A stretch of 64,000 nt of DNA from Planctomycetia bacterium. GTDB lineage: Bacteria > Planctomycetota > Phycisphaerae > UBA1845 > Fen-1342. Each line of letters begins with the position of its first letter. Position 1 is the first letter of the stretch. Under the pieces are notes generated by a model, which saw only the letters and a list, made by a program, of their open reading frames with translations, did not search any database and was not told the origin of the DNA. This document shows positions 40,272-49,878 of the stretch, piece by piece. Where the stretch lies: NCBI GenBank assembly GCA_015709575.1, contig CP054190.1, positions 2,354,616 through 2,418,615 on the forward strand, read 5' to 3'. The position numbers and the translations under genes were made by a program.

Positions 40272-41510
40272 ATGAACGCAGACGCGACCGATCCGGTCGG
40301 CCGCAGCGCCCCGCCCCAGCGATGGATCACGCGCACGGTGCTGGGCATCGTGCTGGCGACCTTTTTTTCCGATGTCGGTCACGAGATGGCGACGGCGGTA
40401 CTGCCGTTCTACCTCGCAACGATCGGGCTTGGTCCCGCAGGGCTCGGACTGATCGAAGGCGTAGCCGACTTTTTTGTCAGCCTGTCAAAACTTGGCGGCG
40501 GCGTGCTGGGCCACCGTGTACGCCGCAAGAAGCCGTGGGCCTCACTCGGATATCTGGTGACTGCGACCGCAACCGCGGCCATCGCGCTGGTGGGCACGCT
40601 GGGCGCGATCGTGTCGCTGAGAACGACGGCCTGGATCGGCCGCGGTTTCCGGTCGCCATTGCGCGACTATCTGCTCGCGGACGCGGTGCCGCCAACGCAC
40701 TTCGGCCGCGCGTATGGACTCGAGCGGGCCGGCGACATGCTCGGGGCGGTGGTCGGGCCGCTCATTGCCGCCGGTGCCATCGGCCTCGGACTGGGATTTC
40801 GCGACCTGATCATCTGGACGTTCGTGCCCGGCGTGATCGCGGCCGGCGCGCTCTTCTTCCTCGCCCGTGAACGTGGTGATCGACCGATTGAGACCGCGGA
40901 ACAGGCCGGTGAGGCGCGGCCGGCGGTGGGCCTGCCGCAACTGCCACGCGCCTTCTGGATGTTCCTGATCGTGGTGATGCTGTTCGGCCTTGGCGACTTT
41001 TCCCGCACGTTTCTGATCTGGATCGCGGCGCGTAGTCTTGGTGCGGATTTCTCCACGGGCGGGGTGCTGTCGGTGGCAGTGCTGTTGTACGCGGGCCACA
41101 ACCTGGTGGCGGCGCTGGCGGCATACCCGGCCGGACATGCCGGCGACCGGCGTTCCAAACGCGGCATTCTGGCGCTGGGCTATGTGCTCGGCGTGGTGGT
41201 GAACCTCCTGCTGGCGATCGGCAGCGGTTCCATCGCGCTCGTCGCCCTGGCGATCGCCCTGTCGGGCATCTACATTTCCATCGAGGAAACGCTTGAGAAA
41301 GCTGTCGCCGCGGAGTTGCTGCCGCGCCACCTGCGCAGCCTGGGCTTCGGCATCCTGGCGTGCGGCAACGCCGTGGGCGACATGGTGTCGAGCGTGTACG
41401 TCGGGCTGTTGATTCAGGCCGGCCAAGACGCCATCGCATTCACCATCGCAGCGGTATTCGGTGGACTCGGGACTTTTGCGATCTGGAGATTGATAAAGTC
41501 CCGGCCATGA
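40272..41510 (+). CDS. Major facilitator superfamily transporter
   Basis: A 412-residue MFS protein with about 12 hydrophobic helices. It begins after a short cytoplasmic tail with VLGIVLATFFSDVGHEMATAVLPFYLA, and has the intracellular loop LGHRVRRKKPWASLGYLV and the second-half loop AGHAGDRRSKRGILALGYVL. A resistance- or sugar-phosphate-type exporter of the DHA group is likely; the substrate cannot be read from the sequence. The next gene overlaps its stop (ATGA), so it may be co-translated. Confidence 0.82.
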   Translation: MNADATDPVGRSAPPQRWITRTVLGIVLATFFSDVGHEMATAVLPFYLATIGLGPAGLGLIEGVADFFVSLSKLGGGVLGHRVRRKKPWASLGYLVTATATAAIALVGTLGAIVSLRTTAWIGRGFRSPLRDYLLADAVPPTHFGRAYGLERAGDMLGAVVGPLIAAGAIGLGLGFRDLIIWTFVPGVIAAGALFFLARERGDRPIETAEQAGEARPAVGLPQLPRAFWMFLIVVMLFGLGDFSRTFLIWIAARSLGADFSTGGVLSVAVLLYAGHNLVAALAAYPAGHAGDRRSKRGILALGYVLGVVVNLLLAIGSGSIALVALAIALSGIYISIEETLEKAVAAELLPRHLRSLGFGILACGNAVGDMVSSVYVGLLIQAGQDAIAFTIAAVFGGLGTFAIWRLIKSRP

Positions 41511-42253
41511 CGCACCCCCCGGTCCGGCGCGTCGTCGCCGCAACTGGACCACCCAGCATGAGCATCATCCGGTTCATCCATCCCCAAAGCCTCTCAGGCA
41601 CCGTGGACGCCCTGAGCGAGGCAATCGCCGACCGGGCGAGAATCTCCGCCGGGGATCGCACGGAAGTGGCGCGCTGGATCGCGTCGCGGCAGGGCCTGCC
41701 AGGAGCGTACGGCGGAACGTTCGCCCCATTCGAGCAGGAACGGCGTGGCGGCATCCGGCTGTTCACCGGCGAGCGCGCCACGTCCGCTTCCGCCCGACAC
41801 ATCCTGGGCGAAGAGTCGTGCCGTGTGCTGCTCCAACTGCGCGTGCGCGACCCCATCGTCGGGCGAGCGCTCGGCCGGGCTACCGAGGGGCTGCTGGAAT
41901 GCCTGGCGCGCTCGGCCGTGCGGAAGCGGATCAAGAACCCGGGCCTCTTCTGCTGCGGCCCATGCACCGTCGGCTTGTGGCGGCACCTGGCGGTCGGCGG
42001 GTTGGATCGACAGGAGGAGCGACTTGAGAGGGGCGTGTCGTCGCTGCGGGCGCGGCGGGACGGCCTTGGGGGCTGGCGCCGATTCCCCTTCTGGTACACG
42101 GTGCTGCTGTTGTCGGAGCTCGATCGTCCATACGTCAAGGCGGAGCTTCGATACATCGCGCCGGCGCTGGAGCGCGCCGTCCGGCGGGCAGCCGCGAACC
42201 CGTACGCTGCTCGACGCCGTGCGGCGGCGACGCGAGCACTGTCGCTGCTCTGA
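41507..42253 (+). CDS. Hypothetical protein overlapping the MFS gene, 248 aa
   Basis: Starts at ATG 41507 overlapping the MFS stop; an in-frame ATG at 41558 (MSIIRFIHPQ) is an alternative. Two segments stand out: the acidic/basic first part ending SARHILGEESCRVLLQLRV, and FCCGPCTVGLWRHLAVGGL followed by WRRFPFWYTVLLLSELD. The Cys-rich NPGLFCCGPC block may bind a metal or form a reactive site. The arrangement somewhat recalls prenyltransferase/squalene-cyclase repeat proteins, but the evidence is weak. Translational coupling with the transporter suggests a joint role. Confidence 0.6.
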   Translation: MTHPPVRRVVAATGPPSMSIIRFIHPQSLSGTVDALSEAIADRARISAGDRTEVARWIASRQGLPGAYGGTFAPFEQERRGGIRLFTGERATSASARHILGEESCRVLLQLRVRDPIVGRALGRATEGLLECLARSAVRKRIKNPGLFCCGPCTVGLWRHLAVGGLDRQEERLERGVSSLRARRDGLGGWRRFPFWYTVLLLSELDRPYVKAELRYIAPALERAVRRAAANPYAARRRAAATRALSLL

Positions 42254-42300
42254 CTGCGCACCGGCTGCCGCGCTCCCGTACACCCGGTATGATTCCCGGC

Positions 42301-42972
42301 ATGACCGTGAAGGAAATCCTCGCGCAGCTCAAGTCGCTCGGCGACCCCGCCCGCCATAAGCACAACGCGAAGGCCGGGGTGCCCGAAAACCAGTTCGGCG
42401 TGAAGCTCGGTGACATCCGCACCATCGCCAAACAGATCAAGGCGGATCATGAATTGGCGCTGGCGCTCTGGAACACCGGCAACGTCGAAGCGCAACTGCT
42501 CGCCGCGCTGATCATCAAGCCCAAGGCGCTCTCAGATGCCGAACTCGACGCGCTGACGCGCTCCACGACATGCCCGCAGGTGGCGGACTGGCTGAACGCT
42601 TACGTCGTCGCACAGCATCCCGGCAAGGACGCGCTGCGCGAGCGGTGGATGAAACCCGCGGAGAAGGACCGCTGGGCCGCCCGGGCGGGCTGGAACCTCA
42701 CCGCCAGCCGCATCAACAAGGGCGGCGACGGCCTTGACCCGGCCGCCCTGCTCGACCGCATTGCGCGTGAACTGCCGAAAGCCGCTCCTGAAGTTCAGTG
42801 GACGATGAACAACACGCTTGCCGCAATCGGCATCCAGCACGCGGCGCTGCGAAAACGCGCGATCGCGATTGGCGAGAAGGTTGGACTGTACAAGGATTGG
42901 CCGGTATCGAAGGGCTGCACGCCGCCCTATGTTCCGGTGTGGGTCGAGGAAATGGTGAAACGTCAGAAGTAG
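42301..42972 (+). CDS. DNA alkylation repair protein (AlkD-like HEAT repeat)
   Basis: A 223-residue HEAT-like repeat protein starting MTVKEILAQLKSLGDPARHK (an ATG four codons upstream is possible). The phrase GVKLGDIRTIAKQIKADHELALALWNTG and the later TTCPQVADWLNAYVV belong to the AlkD/DUF1061-type fold, which binds alkylated bases and removes 3-methyladenine and 7-methylguanine. The typical basic and aromatic face residues are visible (W in NLTASRIN region, KDRWAARAGW). No operon partner. Confidence 0.85.
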   Translation: MTVKEILAQLKSLGDPARHKHNAKAGVPENQFGVKLGDIRTIAKQIKADHELALALWNTGNVEAQLLAALIIKPKALSDAELDALTRSTTCPQVADWLNAYVVAQHPGKDALRERWMKPAEKDRWAARAGWNLTASRINKGGDGLDPAALLDRIARELPKAAPEVQWTMNNTLAAIGIQHAALRKRAIAIGEKVGLYKDWPVSKGCTPPYVPVWVEEMVKRQK

Positions 42973-43031
42973 TAACGGCGCCAGCAGAATACGATCGCCC
43001 ATTGCTGTCGCCGGTCGCCGGTTGCCGTGAA

Positions 43032-45152
43032 TCAGCGTATTTGCAGCACGATCGCCGTCCGCGTCGGCACGTAGAGCCGGATCTCGCCTTCGACCACCGC
43101 CGTGCCGCCGGCATGGCCCCCGTCCCCAGCCGTCCGACGACGATCAGCCGCCGAGCCTGCCCCGCCGTCTCCCTCCAGCCGCTCCGACTCGCCTCGCGCG
43201 AAAAAGGGAATCTCCTGGCCCGCGGCCAATCGCCCATGCCCGCCGAACTGCAACGCGTCCGTGTCCAGCAGCAGCCGCAGCGACGCGCCCTTCGTCGCCC
43301 GCAGCGGCAACACGTAATCCGCGTACGACGTCGTCGGGTGAAAGTTGAAGACGAAAAGCAGCCCGCCGCGCTCAAACGCCAGCAGCTTGCGCTCCTCGTG
43401 CGCATAGCGCAATTCCGCGCTGGAAGCCGCCAATATCCGACAATCGGCGTCCAGCATCATCATGGCGCGGTCAAATGCGCCCAGGCCCGCGTAGCGCAGA
43501 TCCTCGCGATCGGCCAGCGACCATTGCCGCCGCGCGTAGTGATAGGAAAAGCCGTTTCCTTCCCGCGGAAAATCGATCCATTCCGGATGGCCGAACTCAT
43601 TTCCCATGAAATTCAGCCAGGCCTCGCCGCCGAGCGCGAACGTCACCAGGCGGATCATCTTGTGCAGCGCCACGCCGCGATCTATCACCGTGCTCTGGGA
43701 GGTCACCTGCATCGCGGTGTACATCTCCGCGTCCATCAACCAGAACGCCAGCGTCTTGTCCCCCACCATCGCCTGGTCGTGGCTCTCGGCATAGGCGACG
43801 TGCGCCTCGTTCCGCCGGCGGTTGGTCAGCGTGTGAAACATCTCGCCAAGATTCCACTCTTCGTCGCGCCGCGTGCGCAGCAATCGAACCCAGTAATCCG
43901 GGATTCCCATCGCCAGGCGATGCGTGAACCCGATCCCGCCCTCCTCCACCGGCCGCGCCAGCCCCACCATTCCGCTCACATCCTCGGCGATCAGCAGCGC
44001 GTGCGGGTTCACCGCCCGCGCCGCCTCGCACGCCAGTTGCAGGTACGTGATCGCCGGCTCATCCAGATCGCGGCGGAAGTAGTCGTCGTAGTCCCACGAC
44101 GTCCTGCCCAGCCCGTGGTGCAGGTACATCATGCTGCCGACGCCGTCGAAACGCATGCCGTCAAAGCGGTACTCCTCGAGCCAGTAGCGCACGTTCGACA
44201 GCAGCAGCCGCAGCACCTCCCACTTGTCATAATCCCACAGCAGCGAATCCCAGGCGATGTGCTCGCCCCGCGGGCCGGCGTGAAAATACTGGTGATCGGT
44301 GCCGTCAAAACGGTTCAGCCCGTCGTGCACGTTGCGCACCATGTGGCTGTGCACCACGTCGAGAATCACGCGCAGGCCCGCACCATGCGCAGCGTCCACC
44401 AGCCGCTTGAGGTCCTCCGGCTCGCCGAAGCGCGAACTTGGCGCAAACAGATTGCTGACGTGGTACCCAAATGATGCGTAGTACGGGTGCTCCTGCACCG
44501 CCATCAACTGCACCGCGTTGTATCCGGCCCGCACGATGCGCGGGAGCATCTGCTCCGTGAACTCGCGCCATGTTCCGACCCGCCACTCCTCCAGCGCCAT
44601 CCCCGGGTGCGCTTCGTAGATGTGCAGTGGTTCACCGTCGGGCCGCGGGGCTGTGTGCCGCCACGAAAACGCCGGCGGATGCCAATACACGCCGCACGGG
44701 TCGTGCGTGCGCTCGTCAAAGACCACCCGGCGGATGTATGCGGGAATGCGATCGAGCGTCCCGTTCCGTGCGTGGACGTGCACCTTCACCCGCGACCCAT
44801 GCACCAGCCGCTCGCCGCCGCGCCCGTCCGGCACGAACAGGCTCCACACCCCGAACTCATCCGACACCATCGGGTGCGCGACGCGGTCCCAGTCATTGAA
44901 ATCCCCGCAAAGAAACAGCGCCTGCGCCCCGGGCGCCCACTCGCGATACCACACGCCGGCGCGGCCATCGCGCTCCCCGCGATGCAGCCCCAGCCGCTGG
45001 TGCCCCAGCGCGAAACGCTCCAGCGCCCCCTCCGCGCGCTCAATCTCCGCGCGCTTTGCACGATACCGCTCGTAGCGCCGCGCCACGTCATGGGCGTACG
45101 GCCCCAGCCACGGATCCTGATCCACGATTGCAAATCGGCGCGGCTCGCTCAT
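43032..45152 (-). CDS. glgB: 1,4-alpha-glucan branching enzyme
   Basis: A 706-residue enzyme with an N-terminal CBM48-like domain (AGVWYREWAPGAQALFLCGDFNDWDR), the GH13 catalytic core and a C-terminal beta domain. Core motifs are VILDVVHSHMVRN, GMRFDGVGSMMY with the nucleophile Asp, AEDVSGMVG with the acid/base Glu, and YAESHDQAMVGDK with the third carboxylate. It makes alpha-1,6 branches in glycogen. Sequence features such as YHVSNLFAPSSRFG resemble eukaryotic-type and planctomycete branching enzymes rather than the shorter E. coli form. It is transcribed away from the CPBP protease gene, 61 bases apart. Confidence 0.93.
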   Translation of the reverse strand: MSEPRRFAIVDQDPWLGPYAHDVARRYERYRAKRAEIERAEGALERFALGHQRLGLHRGERDGRAGVWYREWAPGAQALFLCGDFNDWDRVAHPMVSDEFGVWSLFVPDGRGGERLVHGSRVKVHVHARNGTLDRIPAYIRRVVFDERTHDPCGVYWHPPAFSWRHTAPRPDGEPLHIYEAHPGMALEEWRVGTWREFTEQMLPRIVRAGYNAVQLMAVQEHPYYASFGYHVSNLFAPSSRFGEPEDLKRLVDAAHGAGLRVILDVVHSHMVRNVHDGLNRFDGTDHQYFHAGPRGEHIAWDSLLWDYDKWEVLRLLLSNVRYWLEEYRFDGMRFDGVGSMMYLHHGLGRTSWDYDDYFRRDLDEPAITYLQLACEAARAVNPHALLIAEDVSGMVGLARPVEEGGIGFTHRLAMGIPDYWVRLLRTRRDEEWNLGEMFHTLTNRRRNEAHVAYAESHDQAMVGDKTLAFWLMDAEMYTAMQVTSQSTVIDRGVALHKMIRLVTFALGGEAWLNFMGNEFGHPEWIDFPREGNGFSYHYARRQWSLADREDLRYAGLGAFDRAMMMLDADCRILAASSAELRYAHEERKLLAFERGGLLFVFNFHPTTSYADYVLPLRATKGASLRLLLDTDALQFGGHGRLAAGQEIPFFARGESERLEGDGGAGSAADRRRTAGDGGHAGGTAVVEGEIRLYVPTRTAIVLQIR

Positions 45153-45213
45153 GCGGGACGATTGTAACCACGCGGTCGCTGCCTGCTGGCCCCGCGGCGA
45201 AGCGCAGACAATA

Positions 45214-45996
45214 ATGGCGCGCATGGCAGCAGGCAGCGCCGGACGGCGCAAACGAAGCACCGTCGGCGAGCGCTGGGCGTATTATCGCGACGCCACCCCC
45301 CTGCCGCTCTATAGCCTGATTTTCATCTTTCCGCTGGTCGCCATCTATGAAGTCGGGGCGCTCATGCTGCGCCCGACCGCCTGGCCGGAGCGACGGCTGG
45401 TCGCGCAGGGCGCGATGCAGAGCCTGTTCGGGTGGATTGGCGCGGATGCGCCCTGGCTGAGCGGCGCCGCCATCATTCTCGTCGTGACACTGCTCTGCTG
45501 GCATGTGTTCAGCGGCGGATCGTGGCGCGTGCGCATGTGGGTGCCGGCGGTGATGATCGCCGAGAGCATCGCCCTTTCGATCCCGTTGTTGGTGATCGGA
45601 CGCATCGGCGCGACGATGGCCCTCCACCAGGCCACCAGCGGCGCGAGCTTCGAGTCGTTGCGGGCCGACCTCATCCTGTCGCTCGGTGCAGCGCTGTACG
45701 AGGAATTTGTCTTCAGGCTGGCGGTTCTCGTGATTGTCCTGTCCGCGCTGACGCACCTCTTCCGCGCTCCGCGCGGCGTCGCGATGGCGGCCGCGGTCGC
45801 CGTCGCGGCGGCGATTTTCGCGCTCTGCCACGTCCGCCCGGTCGGGGCCGAGGCGTGGGACGGCGTGCGCATGGCGGTCCGCCTGGCCGCGGGGGCCTAC
45901 CTGGGCGTTGTCTTTCTGTTGCGGGGCCTGGGAGTCGCTGTGGGGTGTCACGCGGCCTACGACGTGATCGTGCTGGTCGGAGCAGCCCGGGACTGA
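45214..45996 (+). CDS. CPBP-family intramembrane metalloprotease
   Basis: Starts at ATG 45214 (45223 also possible; a frame back to 45151 overlaps glgB). The 260-residue protein has several membrane spans and the CPBP/Abi motifs: ALYEEFVFRLAV supplies the EE..R pair, and FALCHVRP and VAVGCHAAYDV the two His residues. The family includes Rce1-like prenyl-protein and bacteriocin-related proteases. Divergent from glgB. Confidence 0.82.
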   Translation: MARMAAGSAGRRKRSTVGERWAYYRDATPLPLYSLIFIFPLVAIYEVGALMLRPTAWPERRLVAQGAMQSLFGWIGADAPWLSGAAIILVVTLLCWHVFSGGSWRVRMWVPAVMIAESIALSIPLLVIGRIGATMALHQATSGASFESLRADLILSLGAALYEEFVFRLAVLVIVLSALTHLFRAPRGVAMAAAVAVAAAIFALCHVRPVGAEAWDGVRMAVRLAAGAYLGVVFLLRGLGVAVGCHAAYDVIVLVGAARD

Positions 45997-46092
45997 GCGG
46001 CAATTCCGCAGTTGGACGCCCGTCCTGCCCGATCTATGATTAGGTGAGAGCACCCGCGGACAGGTGCCCCGCCGGGGTCGGGAGGTTCTCGC

Positions 46093-47940
46093 ATGTCGAT
46101 CATCGAATCGCAGGTGCGCCGCGCACGAAGACGGCTGACGCTCAACGGCCTGATCGAGCGGCTGGCGTGGCTGATCACCGGCGGCGCCTGTGCCTGGTCG
46201 CTGGTGCTGCTGATCGATCGCGCACTCAGCGCCGGGCTGCCGGTATCGATGATCGCGGCCGGCGTCGGGTCGGCTTGCGCGGCAGGCGCTGTCACGTGGG
46301 CGTGGCTGCGCCGCGCCACGCCGTTGGCCGCCGCCGTCCTGCTGGATGCCGCCGCCAACACGAAGGAGCGCGTGAGCAGCGTCGTGGCCGTGGATCGGCG
46401 CCTGCTCTCGAGCGACCCTTTCGCCGGCGCGATGCTGCGCGACGCCGAGCGCGTCGCCGGCGGCGTGGATGTCTCGCGCGCTGTGCCGTTTCGCGCCCCA
46501 TCGGCATGGCCCTGGTCGCTGGCCTCCGTGCTGACGGCCGTGCTGCTGTTCGTCCTCATGCCGAATCTGAATCTGTTCGCCAAGTCGCCCGAACCGGAGC
46601 CCGACGCCGCGCCGTCCGCGACGCGACAGGCCGACGCGAGACGCGTGTCCGTGGCCGTCAATCAGCAGGTCGAGAAGGCAAAAAAGCTGGCGGAGGAGAA
46701 TCCCGCGTTGGCCGGCATGGCCGATGGGCTTGCGCCGCTGGAATTGCCGGAGAAGGGCGCCGCCCGTCCGGACGACGTCGCCCGCGACGCGGTGAAGGTG
46801 CTGGATCGGCTGGCCGAAAAGCTCGAGCAGCACCGCAATGACCGCAAGTTCACCGGCATGGAGCAGGCCCGCGCGCAACTGCCGCAGCTGGAACGGCCCG
46901 CCCCCGGCGACCCGGCCGCGAAGCTCACGGAAGCACTGCGCGGAGGCGACATGCAGAAGGCGCGCGAGGAGCTCAAGGCGATGCAGGAGCAGATCGCCGA
47001 GGCGGCACGTAAGGCCGATGCGGAGGCGCAGCAGCAGTTGCAGAAGCTGCAGAAATCGATGGAGAAGCTCAGCGAGCAACTCAAGCAGATGTCCAACGAT
47101 GAGAACGTGAAGAAGGACATCCAGAACAAGGCCGGGTTGTCAGAGGAAGCCGCGAAGAAGCTGATGGAGGAGCTGTCCAAGCTCGATCCGAAGGACATTC
47201 AGAAGGAGCTTCAGAAGCGCCTCGGGGAAAAGGGGATCTCCGAGCAGCAGCTGAAGGAGCTGGCCGAGAAGATCATGCAGAACGAGCAGGCCAGACAGCA
47301 ACTCAAGGAGCTTACCAAAAAGATGGCGCAGGCCGCGCAGCAGATGAAGGAGTGCCAGGGTGCCTGTCAACAGCAGGGCGACAAGGGCGGCGAGAAATCC
47401 GACCAGGCCGCCCAGCAGGCCGCGCAGGCGCTGGCCGACGCCGCCAGCCAGCTCTCCGACATGGAAATGGCCGAACAGATGATGGGCGAGATGGAGGCGC
47501 AGCTCGCCGAACTGGACCGCCTGCGCAATCAGATGAACAACCCCGACGGCCGGCAGGACGGCCCGATGCCGGACAAGGACGACGAGCGGCGCGGCACCGG
47601 CCCGAACTACGGCCGGGGCATGGGCACCGGCACGGGGAAGGACCGCCGCGCGCATCAGATGAAGGTGGAGCGCGTCAAGCCGCAGATCACCGGCGGCGAG
47701 ATCATCGGACAGATGCTGTTCGACGGCCCGCAGGTGAAGGGACAGTCCACCGCGAAGGTCCGCGACGCGGTCATCGCCGCCGTTCGCGACGCGACCGACG
47801 CCATCAATCGCGACGAGGTGCAGCGTCAGTATGAGCGGGCGGTGCGCGAGTACTTCGACGGCTTGGCAGGGCTTGTCGGTGAGGCGGAGGCCCCTGCATC
47901 CCCCGCGCAGCCATCCACCGACGCGGCGTCGAAGCCGTGA
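46093..47940 (+). CDS. Planctomycete-type membrane coiled-coil protein, 615 aa
   Basis: Three hydrophobic segments near residues 21-45, 50-72 and 138-158 anchor the N terminus. From about 190 to 470 the chain is a very long Glu/Lys/Gln/Ala-rich coiled coil (for example KAREELKAMQEQIAEAARK, and QQLQKLQKSMEKLSEQLKQ). A Gly/Asp/Arg-rich linker and a small alpha/beta C-terminal domain (GEIIGQMLFDGPQVKGQST, then VRDAVIAAVRDATDAINRD) follow. Related membrane coiled-coil proteins occur in planctomycetes near MoxR/BatA-type operons. Function unknown. Confidence 0.7.
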   Translation: MSIIESQVRRARRRLTLNGLIERLAWLITGGACAWSLVLLIDRALSAGLPVSMIAAGVGSACAAGAVTWAWLRRATPLAAAVLLDAAANTKERVSSVVAVDRRLLSSDPFAGAMLRDAERVAGGVDVSRAVPFRAPSAWPWSLASVLTAVLLFVLMPNLNLFAKSPEPEPDAAPSATRQADARRVSVAVNQQVEKAKKLAEENPALAGMADGLAPLELPEKGAARPDDVARDAVKVLDRLAEKLEQHRNDRKFTGMEQARAQLPQLERPAPGDPAAKLTEALRGGDMQKAREELKAMQEQIAEAARKADAEAQQQLQKLQKSMEKLSEQLKQMSNDENVKKDIQNKAGLSEEAAKKLMEELSKLDPKDIQKELQKRLGEKGISEQQLKELAEKIMQNEQARQQLKELTKKMAQAAQQMKECQGACQQQGDKGGEKSDQAAQQAAQALADAASQLSDMEMAEQMMGEMEAQLAELDRLRNQMNNPDGRQDGPMPDKDDERRGTGPNYGRGMGTGTGKDRRAHQMKVERVKPQITGGEIIGQMLFDGPQVKGQSTAKVRDAVIAAVRDATDAINRDEVQRQYERAVREYFDGLAGLVGEAEAPASPAQPSTDAASKP

Positions 47941-48108
47941 TCGTTGATTTGCCGCCTCTATCCCCGCGCGAATGGATCGAAGTCGCGTGAGGAGCGACGT
48001 GCAGGGTCGGGCTGCGCCCGCGCTTTGTGAACAGCGACGGCCTTTCGAGGGCGCACCTGACGACACAGCCGCGGCACAACGGGGCTTCTCCGACGCCGCG
48101 CAGGCCGA

Positions 48109-49257
48109 CTAGTGTCTCGGTCGAACCTCCGCCCCCTGCTCCCACTGTCTGATCAGCCGGTCTGCCGCCTCTCGCCCGGCCTGCGGCGCGTCCCGGTCAT
48201 CCGCCAGCCGCGCGACGGCGCGCTTCAGCGACTCCGGCGTGCGGCGCTCACCGAGTGCAATGACCCCCCGCTCCCAGGACCGCCAGTGTTCGTCGCGGTT
48301 CAGCAGCGATTCCCGAAGCAACCGCGCATATCCATCCGCGACCACGTCGAAAACCTGTTCTCCGATTGCGGGTCGGCGCTCGCAGATCGTGCGAAGCGCG
48401 ATCAGCAGCCGGCCGATCAGATCCTGGCGCAGGTCATCTGCAATGCGCGCGTCCTCAACGGATCGCACCGCCTCGCGCACCCGCACTACGTGCTCACGCG
48501 CCACCGGCGCGGGCGCTTCCAGCACCCGGCGGATACGCTCCAGCGCGTCGCGGTACGCCTTTGGATACTCTTCCCCCTCCCGCAGCGCAGGGAGCGGGAT
48601 GACGTCCAGCAGGAACGCCTCTCCCCACCGCTCCACGCAATATCCCGTAACGGCGGTCAGTTGCACATCGCTCCGGACTTCGGTGGCCCAAGCATGCGCG
48701 TCGGCCATAAGTTCATCCGCCATCACCGCCGACCGTTCATCACCCAGCGCGAGCGCTCGGGCGAGTACGGCCTGTTCCGCCGGGGTCGTGCGCCCACCTC
48801 CCGCATGCGAGTACCGCAATAGCTCAGTGGAGAGAACCGTTCGGGCGGCAGGCGTGCATCGTGCGTCTCCGGCGCGGAGGGCTGCACCGATCATTTCCAC
48901 AATGGATGACTGGATCCGGGCGTTGAGAGCGGGGTGGCCATTATCCACATACAGCTCCCGCGCGAGCTCCATCGCCGTGTTCTGATCCAGAACGACGCCG
49001 GCACCGGCATACTTTGCCGCCAGCGCGGGCATGCGCCGTTGCGCCGCCGCGAACACTTCCGCATGCTCGGGATACACGTCGGTAAATCCGCGACCCTGCT
49101 GTGCATGGGCCGCCGCCCACGCTTCCGCGGTGCGCGGCGAGACTTCGACTGGCGGGAGGTCGCCCTGTCCGGCGGACGTTTTTCCAGCAGCCAGCACCGA
49201 GACGACGATTGCACCAAGAGCTGCTAATGATTCACGAGGGGTGCGTAACGATGACAC
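48109..49257 (-). CDS. Exported hypothetical protein, 382 aa
   Basis: The N terminus SLAALGAIVVSVLAAGKTSAG is a signal peptide or anchor. The mature part is helical, rich in Arg, Glu and Ala, with the regions ELYVDNGHPALNARIQSSI and YGLFRRG-free helical repeats near RDALERIRRVLEAPAPVAR. No catalytic motif recognised. It lies ten bases downstream of the Cys-rich secreted peptide gene on the same strand and probably forms an operon with it. Confidence 0.6.
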   Translation of the reverse strand: MSSLRTPRESLAALGAIVVSVLAAGKTSAGQGDLPPVEVSPRTAEAWAAAHAQQGRGFTDVYPEHAEVFAAAQRRMPALAAKYAGAGVVLDQNTAMELARELYVDNGHPALNARIQSSIVEMIGAALRAGDARCTPAARTVLSTELLRYSHAGGGRTTPAEQAVLARALALGDERSAVMADELMADAHAWATEVRSDVQLTAVTGYCVERWGEAFLLDVIPLPALREGEEYPKAYRDALERIRRVLEAPAPVAREHVVRVREAVRSVEDARIADDLRQDLIGRLLIALRTICERRPAIGEQVFDVVADGYARLLRESLLNRDEHWRSWERGVIALGERRTPESLKRAVARLADDRDAPQAGREAADRLIRQWEQGAEVRPRH

Positions 49258-49266
49258 GGTTGGCCC

Positions 49267-49524
49267 TCACTCGCCAAAAACGTCGCGGCAGAACTGCCGA
49301 CACTGATTGTAGCCATCCGGCCAGGGTGCGAACAACAGGCAGCACGTGTTGCAGTCGATCAGCGAAGCACAGTGGAACGAACAGGCATTCGTACAGCCGT
49401 CCGGATCGCTGCATTTCGCGTTTTCGAGCCGGCTTCCGGTGCAGGGGCCGACACTCAAGGCGTGAGCCAATCCCGCGGAGAGACAAGCGATAGATGCTGC
49501 GGCGATCAATACTACACGACTCAT
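49267..49524 (-). CDS. Small secreted Cys-rich protein, 85 aa
   Basis: The signal peptide MSRVVLIAAASIACLSAGLA is followed by about 63 residues carrying ten Cys: PCTG, AKCSD, DGCTNACSFHCAS, DCNTCC, QCRQFC. This density implies a disulphide-stabilised extracellular peptide, possibly a toxin, protease inhibitor or surface protein. It lies upstream of the exported protein at 48109 and downstream of an 18-base C/G tract, which could influence its expression. No family recognised. Confidence 0.65.
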   Translation of the reverse strand: MSRVVLIAAASIACLSAGLAHALSVGPCTGSRLENAKCSDPDGCTNACSFHCASLIDCNTCCLLFAPWPDGYNQCRQFCRDVFGE

Positions 49525-49572
49525 GACTATGTCTTTTCTCTATGAACCGCTGACCGTTCGTTTGTGTCAATA

Positions 49573-49590
49573 CCCCCCCCCCCCCCCCCC
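49573..49590. repeat. 18-base C (G on minus) homopolymer
   Basis: A run of 18 C from 49573 to 49590 lies 49-66 bases upstream of the Cys-rich peptide start on the minus strand. Tracts of this kind can change length by slippage, altering promoter spacing; an assembly or sequencing artefact must be excluded. Confidence 0.9.
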
Positions 49591-49771
49591 GCGCGTCAAG
49601 AGAGAATCGCATGGTCAGGACATGCTGATGCGGTGCGATGGGCAGTCGAAACGCCTCACGGCTTCGGCGACGCAAACGCTCCTGGAAACCGCCCGTCAGA
49701 ACGAATGATCATTGCCCACGACTTCAGTTTCTGGGTTCGCATCCCCTCCCAATTTGACAACTAACCGAACC

Positions 49772-49805
49772 GCCCCCGAACCCGTGCGGAACAGGGTTCG
49801 GGGGC
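49772..49805. terminator. Strong hairpin after the rplS operon
   Basis: A perfect 12-bp stem (GCCCCCGAACCC and its complement) with a 10-base loop lies 74 bases downstream of the rplS stop. There is no clear U tract on either strand, so it may be a Rho-assisted or bidirectional terminator between the ribosomal operon and the Cys-rich peptide operon. Confidence 0.55.
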
Positions 49806-49878
49806 GAAGATGACGGCGTGAAACCAAATCGCTCGCTACCCCGGGGCTAATTCATTTCCCGGGAACTGATCGCGCGCA

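Noticed and set aside
45088..47079. 663-residue open frame antisense to the CPBP and coiled-coil genes
   Set aside because: Low-complexity Arg/His/Gly composition, no ribosome site, and opposite to well-supported coding genes.
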